Assembly: GCA_019203745.1 (NCBI GenBank)
Contig: CP078104.1
Coordinates: 4,340,001-4,404,000 of the forward strand
Origin: Chryseobacterium sp. E1
GTDB taxonomy: Bacteria; Bacteroidota; Bacteroidia; Flavobacteriales; Weeksellaceae
DNA: 64,000 bases
Direction of reading: 5' to 3'
Position 1 is the stretch's first letter. Every line of letters starts with the position of its first letter. The notes beneath the pieces were generated by a model, which was given only the letters and a program-made list of their open reading frames with translations, did not search any database and had not been told where the DNA came from. Positions 40,975 to 52,378 of this stretch are shown piece after piece. Position numbers and translations under genes: made by a program.

Positions 40975-40999
40975 AACGCTTCAGAATTTCTGAAGCGTT
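40975..40999. terminator. Shared terminator between convergent genes
   Basis: Perfect 10-bp stem AACGCTTCAG / CTGAAGCGTT with AATTT loop and A/T-rich flanks on both sides, placed between the SPFH gene (+) and the DUF4377 gene (-). Confidence 0.8.
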
Positions 41000-41004
41000 C
41001 TATT

Positions 41005-41617
41005 TTATTTCTTTGTTTTAGAAACCTGTTCTATCAATGTGTATTTTATTGAAGATGCGTCTGCCGGTGGATTGGCGATCTTTTCTGTTTTCACTTTCAA
41101 TACATACTCATATCCGGGTTCATAAGTGAATCCTTCAATGTTGCTGTAGAAATTCTGCCAATTGTCAGACTCTTTTTCTTTCACCTGCATGCACTTCATA
41201 CGGCCTGCTCCTGCTGAGCAGTCTACAGTCTGTGCACCTATAATAAGTGTTTTCTCATTGGCTGTGGCAGCATCTTTTTCGTTTTGGAAACCTGCTTTAC
41301 CAAAGTATATTTTATAGAAGAACCGTCTGCCGGTGGATTGGCAATTTTTTCTGTTTTTACTTTTAATACATATTCATATCCCGGTTCGTAAGTAAACCCT
41401 TCGATGTTGGTATAGAAATTTGTCCAGTCTCCTGACGCCGTTTCTTTTACCTGCAGACATTTCATAGGAGCTACCCCTGTACAGTCTGCAGTTTGTGGTC
41501 CTACGATGAATGTTTTTTCATCAGCAGCAGAAGCTCCGGCAGTAGTTGTACATTGTGTCATAGCAAATAATGCTAATGCGGGAACTGTCCTTTTAGAATT
41601 GTTGCGATCATTTTCAT
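41005..41617 (-). CDS. Lipoprotein with two tandem DUF4377 domains
   Basis: About 204 residues. Restoring one A near 41595 gives MKMIATILKRTVPALALFAM and TQC: a lipoprotein-type signal. Two near-identical repeats of about 80 residues follow, each with MKC(M/L)QVKE, NFY(S/T)NIEGFTYEPGYEYVL and PPAD(A/G)SSIKYTL blocks, separated by EKTLIIGAQTVDCSAGAGR. A second missing base near 41275 makes them look like two genes. The pair matches DUF4377 (short secreted domains of unknown function); one may be a recent duplication, since the DNA of the copies is also very similar. Confidence 0.75.
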
Positions 41618-41768
41618 AAACCTTATTTTTGAACCATACCTCGCAATTACCATGCCGAAATTGAGTTTTAAAAATTTGTAGTACTTCTGCTATTGCTTTT
41701 TAGTTTTTTAATCACTTATTTTGAGAATCTTAATGATCATAATCAAAACACATAATTCTTTATTACAT

Positions 41769-43786
41769 ATGGATCATCAAATTCAAAATGAAAACTACAG
41801 GATTCAGAAACCTGAAATATGGGCAGGATATATTGACGATCAGGAAATTATCAATAGAATAAAAGATTCCGAATTTGCCAGAAAACAAACCGATGAAGGC
41901 AGAGATCACTGCTATTTTTTAGATAAGAAATATTATACCAGCAATACTGAAAACAGTGAATATGTCTGTATGGCTTACACGCTGAATGAACCTGGTAATC
42001 TTGAACGGGCCTCTGCTTCGGATATTATCGTAGAAGAAAATGAAGTTTATCAGCTTCACAGAATCAGTGTTTTGAGAGACGGAGTACTGATTGATAAGAT
42101 TCCGGATACGAAAATCAAAGTCCTGGACAGTGAGAATCAAAGCGGAGGCGGGGTTTTAAGCAGCAATAAAAAATCAATATTACGATCAAAGATCTCAGAT
42201 TGTATGATGTGTTGATTTTAGAGGATTCCAGGATCAAAGTTTTTACAGACCGTGATTTTCTCAGAAAGGAATTCTCAAAGTATGTTTGGGTAAGCCCTGA
42301 TAATTACTGGAGCTATGGGAGCTTTAAATTTTCTTTTATTAATGAGCGTGAGCAGACAATAGCCTATAAAAAAACATTCTTCCGGGATGAAAAAGGAAAT
42401 GTGCTGGAACCGGAAATTAATTATCTGAAGAAAGGAGAGCGATTTGTGATTGAAGAAGAAAATTATGTCAATCCTGTAGATTCCGGGCGTGAAATTTTTC
42501 CTTTTGTAGATTTTGCTACAGAGGCTGAATGGAAAGAACTTTCCAATTATATTGTTCCTTTTTATGAGGAAATTTTCAATGCCTCTTCTTTAAAAAGCTT
42601 TGCTCGAATCTTGTTGAGCAGTTAGATGCAATTACTGATCTGGATGAAAAACTTCAGTTTGCTATAGAATATGTTCAGAATCATATCTATTATGTATTTA
42701 ATGCTGATGAGATGAACGGGCATAAGCCACAGGCGCCATCTGTTACTTATGAAAACAAGCAGGGGATTGTAAGGCGAAATCTGTTTTAATGAAAGTAGTT
42801 CTCGATTATATTGGGGTAGACGCTTCAGTGGTATTGGTAAACTATAATGCAGATTATTATATTAAATATTATCTGCCGTCTCTGCTGAGCTTCAATCATG
42901 TGGTTGTAAAAGTAATTTACAAAGGTGAAGAACATTTTATAGATGCTACCATCCGGGATGAATTCGGGCTGATTGAAAACAGGGGATTTACATATTTTAT
43001 GCATTATCTGGAAGTGAAACCTGATCAGGAACTGCAGATCAGAAAGCCTTACAGATATGACTACTTCTGTATTGATGAGAAAGTGGATTTTAATGTGCAG
43101 GGCAATTCCGGACAACTGAAGCTGACTACTGTCTGTAAAGGTAACCGTGCTAATGCCATGAGACGGTATTTTAAAAGCACCAACAAAAGAGAGATCATAG
43201 ACAGCTGGAACAGTTTCCTTTTTATTGTCTTAATTATTCCAATGACCGGAACGGAACGGACCTGAGAAATGTATTCCGGGATGCGGCAATTGATATTGTG
43301 AGTGATGATAAAAAGCTGAATGAATTTAAGATACAATATACAGCCACTGTTGAAAATCCTTACTATTCAGATCCACAGAATAACCGTTTTCTGATGTATT
43401 TTGACAGGAATCTTGTCAAAGAAAATGTGAGAGATTTTATGCATAAAGACATTCCTTTCTGGCATAATTTCGACAGTCAGAAATATGAAATTAACCTGTA
43501 TACAGACCAAAAAATAGATACAGATGAAAAATATACTGTTCAGGAATGTACAATAGCAAACCCCTATTTTGATTATAAAAGCCGCAAGAAAATTACTAAA
43601 AACGGAGCCAGTGTGTATATAGAATCAAGTCCTTTGGTGAATATTGAGATCCCACAGAATGAGTTTGAAAAATTCAGGGCCGATCATCATATTGTGGCTG
43701 ACAGTAATTTCGGGCTGGGAATTGATATTATAGAACCGGGATTGATGAATAGGCTTAAATTTAGTTTTAAAAAGAAATTTAAGTAG
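41769..43786 (+). CDS. DUF3857 / transglutaminase-like domain protein
   Basis: About 673 residues. An N-terminal DUF3857 beta-rich domain (LNEPGNLERASASDIIVEEN, VFTDRDFLRKEFSKYVWVSP) is followed by a transglutaminase-like domain with catalytic Cys in restored QGDCKAKSVLMKVVLDYIG, His in LSFNHVVVKVIY and Asp in EEHFIDATIRDE. No signal peptide is evident at the chosen start (MDHQIQNENYRIQKPEIW), which is unusual for this mostly exported group; an upstream ATG at 41721 does not add one. Four bases are missing (A near 42176, C near 42605, G near 42762, T near 43222); restored length is 674 codons. Substrate unknown. Confidence 0.85.
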
Positions 43787-43827
43787 AAAATAAGATTTGA
43801 ATTTTGAAGATTGTTTTCCGGTGCTTT

Positions 43828-43859
43828 CGGGTTTCGGCGGCAAAGCCGCCGAAACCCCG
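43828..43859. repeat. GC-rich inverted repeat with AAA loop
   Basis: GGTTTCGGCGGC (43830-43841), AAA, GCCGCCGAAACC (43845-43856). Flanking CG and CCCG extend it imperfectly, by one unmatched C. The apex C-AAA-G matches the 24254-24290 hairpin. There is no T run, so it is not a classical terminator. Confidence 0.5.
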
Positions 43860-43956
43860 AAATAGCTTTCAAAAGGCTTTTATAATCTGGGGAAGGATAT
43901 GAATAAAGAATCTGAAAAATATAAATAAAAGAAACAGTAAAAAATAAAAAGAAGAA

Positions 43957-44414
43957 ATGATGATAAAAATAGGTTTCACTGCTTTTCTTTTGGCTTTTTC
44001 CGCTCTTTTGAGTGCGCAAAAACTGAAGAAAGAAGATATTACAGGATTTTGGAAGCTTAAAGAATCAGGATCTTATGAAAATAAAACGAGGGTAAAAAAG
44101 ATTTTGACAACTGCCTTTTAATGAGAAATTATACATTAAGAGATGATGGGTTTGCCATCTACAACTATATTGAAGGAGGTACGGGAAATTGTCTGCCATC
44201 TGAGCCGAGACTCAGTCTCTGGAAAATTGTTGACAACAGAATTCAGTTTTATATAGGTAAGGATACCATTATTGAAGAGGTTATGGTTTCTTTTAATAAA
44301 GATAATACAATGACTTTTTCAAGCTATATTCCAACACCGGTGAAAGATAAAGACCCAAAGCTTGAAAAGGTACTGAATATGATCCATTATGATGTTCTTG
44401 AAAAACAGTATTAG
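43957..44414 (+). CDS. Exported lipocalin-like hypothetical protein
   Basis: About 152 residues with a signal peptide (KIGFTAFLLAFSALLSAQ). The segment KKEDITGFWKLKESGSYENK and the alternating beta strands afterwards resemble the short lipocalin-like (DUF) secreted proteins common in Flavobacteriia. One base is missing near 44105; restored length is 153 codons. Ligand unknown. Confidence 0.65.
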
Positions 44415-44469
44415 AAAGAAGTTGACCTTATCAGATGTTTGAAGAGTCTGATTGACGAGAAAATAAATT

Positions 44470-44511
44470 GCCACGGACATGCAAATTAAAAAAGATTTGT
44501 ATGTCCGTGGC
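44470..44511. terminator. Terminator between convergent genes
   Basis: GCCACGGACATGCAAAT / ATTTGTATGTCCGTGGC, a 17-bp stem with one mismatch, between a + gene and the minus-strand DUF962 gene. It is followed by short T tracts. Confidence 0.75.
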
Positions 44512-44515
44512 AAAA

Positions 44516-44857
44516 TTATTCCTCTGCAGATTGATTATGAGGAATAGTTTCTTTAAACTTTTGCTTACCGGTCAGTAATTCAAAAAACAGTCTGAAATCT
44601 GAAATTAAAGACCATAAAGGATACTTGAAAGTCGCCGGTTTATTCCTTTCAATCACGGCATGGCTGAACCAGGCAAACCCGTATCCGAAAATAGGAATAT
44701 ACCATAAAAACCTTTCTTTTCCTGAGCTGATAACATATCCTATAACGAAAAATACGAGCAGGGTTCCGATAAAATGGAAAATCCGGGTTCCTGTTTTACT
44801 GTGCTCGGTAAGATAAAACTGATAAAACTCCCTGTATGTTTTGATTCTTTCAGACAT
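44516..44857 (-). CDS. DUF962 / Mpo1-like membrane protein
   Basis: Intact, 113 residues. YQFYLTEHSKTGTRIFHFIG and YGFAWFSHAVIERNKPATFK carry the family's conserved histidines; two or three membrane helices (TLLVFFVIGYVI; FLWYIPIFGYGFAWF). Yeast Mpo1 is an iron-dependent alpha-dioxygenase acting on 2-hydroxy fatty acids; bacterial members are untested as far as I know. Confidence 0.85.
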   Translation of the reverse strand: MSERIKTYREFYQFYLTEHSKTGTRIFHFIGTLLVFFVIGYVISSGKERFLWYIPIFGYGFAWFSHAVIERNKPATFKYPLWSLISDFRLFFELLTGKQKFKETIPHNQSAEE

Positions 44858-44980
44858 GGCGGTTTAGTTTATTGATTATAATGGTGTTATAGCAATAATT
44901 CTGCCGATTTTTATACCCGTCTCAAAAACTGAAGATATTATTGTCCGGATTTAAAAAGTTGAATTTGACGCAAAAAAGAA

Positions 44981-45038
44981 AAAGGCAAAACAACAAATCA
45001 GCCTCTTTACAGAGTAACCTTTTTGTTATTTTGCCTTT
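44981..45038 (-). terminator. Terminator of the amino acid permease gene
   Basis: AAAGGCAAAACAACAAA (44981-44997) pairs with TTTGTTATTTTGCCTTT (45022-45038), with a 24-base loop; the minus-strand side is T-rich. Confidence 0.6.
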
Positions 45039-45067
45039 ACGCAGTTTTGCTGCTTAGCTATTTTTAT

Positions 45068-46750
45068 TTATTTGCTGTTTAATTCTTTTCCAAGCTTACT
45101 GTTTTTATATCCGTAGCAGAAGTAAATGACCATTCCGATCAGGAACCACATTCCGAACCAGAACCAGTTTTCATGGCTCATTCCGGTAAGAAGATATAAA
45201 CATGAGCTTAAACCGATCAATGGGATTAACGAAAGATTTTTCACAAATGCTACAATACACATAATCAGGTTGATCAGGATAAAGAAGAAGATAGATGCTC
45301 TGAATTCACCCTCTTTAGGATCTGACCAGTCCATCAGAGTTTGGAAAAACTCCGGCTGCCAGTAATAAAATGCAATTAAGCCTCCTATAAAAATAACAGG
45401 GAAAATAATTTTTCCATTCACATAAGGAAGGTGAAATCTGCCTTTTATTTTTTCTTTGGCAGGCAGAACAAGCACTCCCGCACATACCAGTACAAATGCG
45501 AAAATTGTCCCGATGCTGGTAAAGTCAAGGATGAATGTTTTATCCGTAAATAAGATTGGAATTCCTACTACAATTCCGGTAACAATCGTTGCGTAAGAAG
45601 GTGTCTTGTATTTAGGATGTATCTTCTGAAATCGTTGTGGCATCAGCCCGTCACGGCTCATGGCGTACCAGATTCTTGGCTGTCCCATCTGGAAAACCAG
45701 CAATACGGTAGTAATGGCAACAATAGCTACAAAAGAAACAATCAGTTCCATCCACGCTACATTGGCATTGGTCTTTTCAAATATGAAAGAAAGAGGATCT
45801 CCTACACCGTCAAACTTTTTATAATCTACCATCCCGGTCAGCACCAAAGTAAGAGCAATATAAATCACTGTACATAAAACAAGGGAGATAATCATCCCTT
45901 TCGGTAATGTCTTCTGCGGATCTTTTGTTTCCTCAGAAAGTACACTTAGTGCATCAAAGCCGATATAAGCAAAAAACACTCCTGAAACAGCACTCATTAC
46001 CCCTGCAAAACCATTTGGCATAAAAGACGGTACTCCTGTCGCAGGACTTACCGGCGTCCAGTTGTCTGTATTGATATAGGCAAAACCTACCAGAATAACC
46101 AGGATGATCACACCAAGCTTCAGGATTACGAGAGAGTTGTTGAAATTTTTACTTTCTTTCACTCCCACATAACAAAGCCATGTTATCAGGCCGTTGATGA
46201 CCAAAGCCGGGATATCAACAATAAACTTTAAGCTTCCGATCAGTGGGGCCGTATTCCATGCATTCAGCAATTCTTTATTTTCAGAGCCGTATTGAACAGC
46301 TTTTCTGGCTTCTGTATAGCTGCATGTCAGATAATCAGGGATATGCATTCCGAGACGCCCCAGAAAACTGGTGAAATAATCAGACCATGAGAAGGCTACA
46401 TAAATGTTTCCGAAAGAATATTCCATGATCAGGGCCCATCCGATGATCCAGGCAATTAATTCTCCAAAACTGGCGTAGGCATAAGTATAAGCGGAACCTG
46501 CCGTGGGAATTCTGCTGGCAAATTCAGCGTAGCATAATGCTGTAAAACCACAGGCAAAACCGCAAATCAAATATAGAAGGATAACACCGGGGCCACCTCT
46601 GAAAACGGCTTCTCCCAAACTGCTGAAACTCCCAGCTCCAATAATGGCCGCAATACCAAAAAATACGATGTCCCATACACCTAAGACCCTTAAAAGTCCC
46701 GTCGAAGTATCTGTATCCGAATAGATTTTTCTTCTAAAAAGTTGACTCAT
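45068..46750 (-). CDS. APC-family amino acid permease (cationic amino acid transporter-like)
   Basis: Intact, 560 residues, about 12 to 14 predicted membrane helices. The opening GVWDIVFFGIAAIIGAGSFS is the glycine-rich substrate-contacting helix 1 of APC transporters, and SRIPTAGSAYTYAYASFGEL is the second family signature. A conserved FFAYIGFDALSVLSEETKDP segment is also present. It imports amino acids, probably cationic ones by similarity to YfnA/CAT proteins; the specificity is not certain. Confidence 0.9.
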   Translation of the reverse strand: MSQLFRRKIYSDTDTSTGLLRVLGVWDIVFFGIAAIIGAGSFSSLGEAVFRGGPGVILLYLICGFACGFTALCYAEFASRIPTAGSAYTYAYASFGELIAWIIGWALIMEYSFGNIYVAFSWSDYFTSFLGRLGMHIPDYLTCSYTEARKAVQYGSENKELLNAWNTAPLIGSLKFIVDIPALVINGLITWLCYVGVKESKNFNNSLVILKLGVIILVILVGFAYINTDNWTPVSPATGVPSFMPNGFAGVMSAVSGVFFAYIGFDALSVLSEETKDPQKTLPKGMIISLVLCTVIYIALTLVLTGMVDYKKFDGVGDPLSFIFEKTNANVAWMELIVSFVAIVAITTVLLVFQMGQPRIWYAMSRDGLMPQRFQKIHPKYKTPSYATIVTGIVVGIPILFTDKTFILDFTSIGTIFAFVLVCAGVLVLPAKEKIKGRFHLPYVNGKIIFPVIFIGGLIAFYYWQPEFFQTLMDWSDPKEGEFRASIFFFILINLIMCIVAFVKNLSLIPLIGLSSCLYLLTGMSHENWFWFGMWFLIGMVIYFCYGYKNSKLGKELNSK

Positions 46751-46853
46751 TCAATAACTATATTTGATTTGAAAAAAGCAAATGTAATGATTTTTTATTT
46801 TGATGTTAACAGTCGTTAAGAACATTTAAGTAAAAATAACGGCTCAAATGGGT

Positions 46854-49087
46854 TTAATCTTTATAAACAGGTATTTCCACATAGCTGTCATTATACCAAT
46901 TTATTTCCAGTGGTTCCCCTGCATCCTTTACCGTTTCATCACTTACATCTTTTCCGGTTCCGTAGTTGATCTGCCAGTTAGGATTTTTATTGACCCCAAC
47001 CAATAGCAGAAGTTTACTTCCTTTTTCTACCTTTTTACTGATGAAAAACGAATTATTAACCGGAATTTGCTCCATCATACCAGGCTTAAGAAGCTGGCGC
47101 ACCTCATTGTTCTTTGCATAGCTTGCCCTTATCATATGAGTTGACAGCAGAAATGGCTTTCCATCCGGCTGGATCTGGTATAACGAAGTATCGGTATCAA
47201 AATCTTTTTGTTGATGGAAACATTAAAAACTCCTGCAAGATTTCCACTGATGATCATATCTTTATCCAGAACTTCGCTTTCAAAAGCAAGGGAGCTGTTC
47301 ATTTTTATACTGTCTTTTTGCTGATTTTATAATAGATATCCTTCTCTTCTCTGTTTTTTAAATCAACAGTTTGTTTTGTAAAGCTCTTGATATCAGGTTT
47401 ATTGAATGCTGATGCGGAATTTTTACGGTCCTGAAGATAAAATTTAAGAGTTGAGGTATGCAGCTTTTCCAGATCGGAAACATGTTTCCATGTATTGGTA
47501 TTCATGACCTGGAAATTGATTTTATTTTTTAAAATATCAGGTTTTTTGCCATCCTTAAGAATATAATCAAACCAGGAAAAAGCAAGATCATCAATACTTA
47601 TCCTGGCCACAGGATCAATAGGGGTGCCGTTCAGGTAAGTATACCCGAAATTTTGTGCTCCTCCGTGGTTATAAGGGCCTATCACCAGATAATGGTTTGC
47701 ATTTTTATTATATTGATGATGCTTTTTAAAATAATACAAAGCGCCTATCTGATCAGCATCATAATACCCGGTTGTTGTTAAGATAGGAATATTGATTTTA
47801 GAAAAATCCTTTTTATAAGGAACCATTTTCTGCCAGTATGAGTCATAGCCCGGATGATCCAGCCACCGCTGGAATATTTTGCTAGGCTTACCGCTTATCG
47901 TATCCAAAGCCCTGAATGCCTTACCGCTTTTATACCATTTTGTATTAATGGAGTCCCATTTTACGGCATTGGCAAAGTCGGCTTCATCGGTAAATTTATT
48001 ATTAGTGACATATTGAATCCACTGAAGCATATAACTCATGAAAATACTATTCCGAGCCGGATAATCAATCCCGATTCCTACGGCAACCTGGGGTACAATT
48101 GTTTTTAGTGCCGGATGAAGTTTTTTTACGGCCGCCCATTGGCTGAACCCTAGGTAACTTCCACCGATCATTCCCACTTTACCATTGCTCCAAGGCTGTT
48201 TGCTTACCCAATCTATTACCTCATAGATATCCTGTGATTCATGTTCAAAAGGGTTGTTTTCATCATTGCTATTTCTCTTCCCCGGGTATTGACTACCGCT
48301 CCCACATAATTATAGACTGCAGCTCTTTTTCCAAAAAAATCATCGATGAGTCCTGCATAGATATTATTGGTAAAAATAACGGGAAGAGGAGACTTATTCT
48401 CTTTTTTTTCTGACAATGGTGATGGTCAGGGTATTTCCATTTTTGTTTTAAGATCTTTTTCTCAATAATGAACTTTTCCTGATCTTTTGAGGCCAGCAGC
48501 TGCATTACCTGAGGTTTGATGCCCGAATAGGTTTTATGGTTTAAATAGCTTCTGCATAAAGCCATGGCTGATCTGTAATCAATACTGTCTTTTCCTTTTT
48601 GCTTTTCCAGTGCTTTTTTCAGTTGCTTTCTTGATTCGTTTACATTTCCGTCAACGGCAAGACCTATTCTGGGGATCAGTTTATCCGGAAGACTCTCATA
48701 TTTTCTGTTAAATGCTGCCTGAAGCGCTTGGGAAAAAGAGATCTTTCGATCTGCTTCAGCCTGTTTTGCCATGGTGTACAGTTCATAACCCAGGAATCTG
48801 TAGTCCCCATATTATGATCTGCAAACTGATTACGGTTTTCAGCAAGGGTGGTCAGAGATTTTTATAATCTTTCGCCACGATCTGTAAACGGAAAAGAGCA
48901 TCAGAAAAATCTACATCATTTTTGGGCTTATATTTCTCCGACTGCAGAAGAGGAATCACTTGTGAGGCCAGTGCCGGCATCTGTTTTTCCAGAATAAGTG
49001 AATCAGTTACAGCTGTTTGGGGAAATAAAATTTTTGAGCCTGTATCAGGTTTACAAAAATTAATGCTAAAAGTATCTTAAATTTCAT
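46854..49087 (-). CDS. Exported CocE/NonD-family (S15) hydrolase
   Basis: About 745 residues with a signal peptide (MKFKILLALIFVNLIQAQ). A helical N-terminal region of about 200 residues precedes an alpha/beta hydrolase of the CocE/X-Pro dipeptidyl-peptidase class: restored RNSNDENNPFEHESQDIYEV, nucleophile GMIGGSYLGFSQWAAVKK, acid in TTGYYDADQIGALYYFK, base in VIGPYNHGGAQNFG. A jelly-roll C-terminal domain ends in SYVEIPVYKD. Frame breaks near 49030, 48862, 48800, 48430, 48270 and 47325 and in the segment 47136-47304. It may be a cocaine-esterase-like or acyl-peptidase activity; unknown. Confidence 0.85.
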
Positions 49088-49344
49088 GGAATAGGGTGTT
49101 TATGGTATGTTTTTAGCTGCTGTTCAAAAAGAATCAGTTCAAAATATATTTTTGATAACTGTTTTCTAAAATTGTTTACATTTTATCAGACTAAAGTAAG
49201 AAATTTTATCATGTGACAGTGAAATCTTTTTATTGTTGTGAGATCTTTAATTTCCAGGCATTAAATCTGTTAAAACTTGCTTAAACAATAAGTTTTTAAT
49301 ATTTTCGTTAACTTATTTAGACTAATTTTCTTATATCGGGAAGA

Positions 49345-52308
49345 ATGAAATCAAAAAAATACTTTTAGCGGCTGCAGTCATCTATTTCGGAATCTCCGAG
49401 GCTCAACAGTCCCAATATTTTACACAGAAAGAAAATTACAGATTCAATCTAGCTGAAAATCTTTACCAGACCAAGATATACAACGCCTCCCAATACGAAT
49501 ACGCAAGACAATATTTCTACAACCAGAATTTGTCCCGTTCGAAAAAGGAGGCGGCGCAGTTTTTTGATAATGTGATAGGGGTTATCCTTCAGAAAAATCA
49601 TGCTGAAGAAGGGTTGACGGCTTTCATGAAAGAATATCCGAATTCTGCTTATTTTGCCCAGGCCAATTTACCGCTGGCAGATTATTATCTGGCTAAGAAA
49701 GATTTTGACAAAGCATTGGAAACTTTAAAAAAGTCAATCAGTATCAGCTTTCAAAAGAAGAGAATACCCAGTATATCCTGAAGCTGGGCTATGCCAAATT
49801 CATGACCGGTGATTCTAAAGGAGCAACGGATGCACTGGAAGAGGCTTATAAATCAGCTGATCAGTCCCAGAAAGGAGATATTGCCTACATGCTGGGGCAT
49901 TTGTATTACAGCAACAGGCAGAATGATAAAGCTTTCCAGTATTTTGATTCTGTAAAAGATCAGGATAAGTTCTCTAAGCTGGTTCGTCCTTATTATGTGC
50001 AGATGTACTATAACGATAAGAATTATGATAAGGCCATCTCTGAAGGAAATGCTTTGCTCAATGAAAATATTTCAGATTCTTATAAGGCAGAAGTACATAA
50101 GATCATCGGGGAGAGTTATTTTATGAAAAATGATTATACCTCTGCATACCCACACTTGAAAGATTATCTGAGCGTACAGCAGAACCCGTCCGAAAATGAC
50201 CTTTATGAGATGGGATTTGTGGCGGCTCAGTTAAAAAAATATGATGAAGCTGTTTCTTATTACAACCAGCTTCTGAACAGCAATTCGGCTTTGGCTCAGA
50301 ATGCTTACTATCAGTTAGGGAACGCCTATCTGGCAGTGGATAAAAAACAGGAGGCCCTTTCTGCATTCCGTTCTTCTTATCAGATGGATTATGATGCGAA
50401 AGTGAAAAAGCTGGCGCATGAGCAATATGCTAAGTTAAGCTACGATATCGGAAATCCGTTTGAAAGTCCTTCGGCGGTTATTCAAAGCTATATTAATGAC
50501 AACCAGGATGCTGCCAATGCTTCAGAAATGAGATCGCTATTGGTGAAATCTTATCTGTATTCCGGAAACTATAAAGAAACCCTGAATGCAATTGACAGGC
50601 TGCAGAGCTCAACTCCTGACATCAATAAAGTTGATCAGGAAGTTTCTTATTTATTGGGAACTGAAGAGTTTAACAAGGAGGAAATTATGATGAAGCAGAG
50701 AAGTATTTCTTAAGAAGTCTTGCTTTCAATATCAATAAAGAATTTAACAGCAGAGCATTATACTGGCTGGCACAGGTATATTATCAGAAAGGTAATTATC
50801 CGTCTGCGATTGTTCGTTATGAAAAGCTTCTTAATGAAAGCTTCCCGGAGAAACAGCAGCTGCCGTATGATTTAGGATATGCTTATTTTAAATCTAAGAA
50901 ATTTGATCAGGCTGCTACCTATTTCAAACAGTACCTGGCCAATCCGAAACCTGAGTTTAAAAATGATGCGGAGCTTCGACTGGCAGACATTCATTATGCC
51001 AATAATGATCTGAACGAAGCGATTGCTATCTATGACAAGAATGAAGATTCAACGGATTATACGCTTTATCAGAAAGCAATGGCTTTAGGATTCAAAGGAG
51101 ATACCCAGGCTAAGATTACCAATCTGAAAAATCTTTTATCAAAATATCCGGATTCTGAATATTACGATGATGCACAGTATGAAATAGGAACTGCCTATGC
51201 AGCTCAGGATGATTTTGCCAACTCCAATGATTATTTTGGAAAAGTAATTAAAGAATCTTCTGACAAAGACCTTATCGCCAATGCATCCATCTACAGAGCG
51301 CAGAATTATATTGACCAGAATCAGAATGACAAAGCACTTTCTGAATTGAAATCTCTGGGAGAACAGTATAAAAATACAGCATATGCCCAGAAGATCGTTC
51401 AGGCGGCTAAACCACTCTTTACGAAAAACGGAGATGTTTCAGGATATGAAGCTTTCGCCAGAAATGTAGGAGTGAATGTAGATGCTTCTGAAATTGATGA
51501 AATCAACCTGTCTACAGGTAAACAATATTTTGCGAAGAAAGATTATAAGAATGCTATTTCTTATTATGAAAAGTATCTGACACAAAACCCTACAGGTGAA
51601 GGATTGTACCAGGCGAAGTATGAATTGGGAGAAAGTTATTATCAGACCAATAATTCAACTAAAGCTTTACTTGTGCTTCAGGAAGTTGCTGGAATTCAGA
51701 ATGATTACCAGGATGATGCAAAAACTCGTTTAGCTCAGATCTTCATTGCACAAGGGAATACTGCTGAAGCGAAAAAGTATCTGGAGGATATCAAAAACTC
51801 ATCCAATATCAGCATTAAGAACTATGCAAATGTTGAGCTGATGAAACTGTATGCAGATGAAAAGAATTTCTCTGAAGCTGAAAAATTAGCCAATGCAGTT
51901 ATTGCCAATTCCAAGAACTCTGCTGCTGTAATTGAAACGGCAAAAGTGATCAAGGCAAGAAGTCTGATGAACTCAGGAAAGGACAAAGATGCACAGACTG
52001 CTTATACTTCTCTTGAAAAATCATCCAATACATCGGTAGCTGCAGAAGCATTGTATGCAAAAGCTTATTACCAGAACAAAGGAAAAGCTTTTAAATCTTC
52101 AAATGAAACAATCTTTAAGCTTGCCAATAATTATGCATCAGAAGACTATTGGGGTGCAAAAGCTCTGGTATTGATGGCGAAAAACTATATAGGGCTGAAA
52201 GATAATTACCAGGCAAGTTATACATGCGATCAAATCATTGCAAACTATAAGGACTTCCCGGAAATTGTTGCTGAGGCAAAAGAGGTTAAAAAGCAGATAA
52301 AAAAGTAA
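49345..52308 (+). CDS. Large TPR-repeat protein
   Basis: About 988 residues. An N-terminal signal peptide in the restored frame (MKSKKILLAAAVIYFGISEA) precedes about 20 tetratricopeptide-like repeats (for example YAKFMTGDSKGATDALEEAY, ALSAFRSSYQMDYDAKVKKL and YPSAIVRYEKLLNE). Three bases are missing (A near 49358, A near 49735, G near 50685); restored length is 989 codons. Its 3' end is 70 bases from the outer-membrane barrel gene and the two are probably one operon. In Flavobacteriia such proteins often serve the outer envelope; here that is inference. Confidence 0.85.
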
Positions 52309-52378
52309 AAATGTAGTATCCTATTCGTGTAAATAGTTATTATACTTTTTATATGAATATATTAATACACTCATAGTA

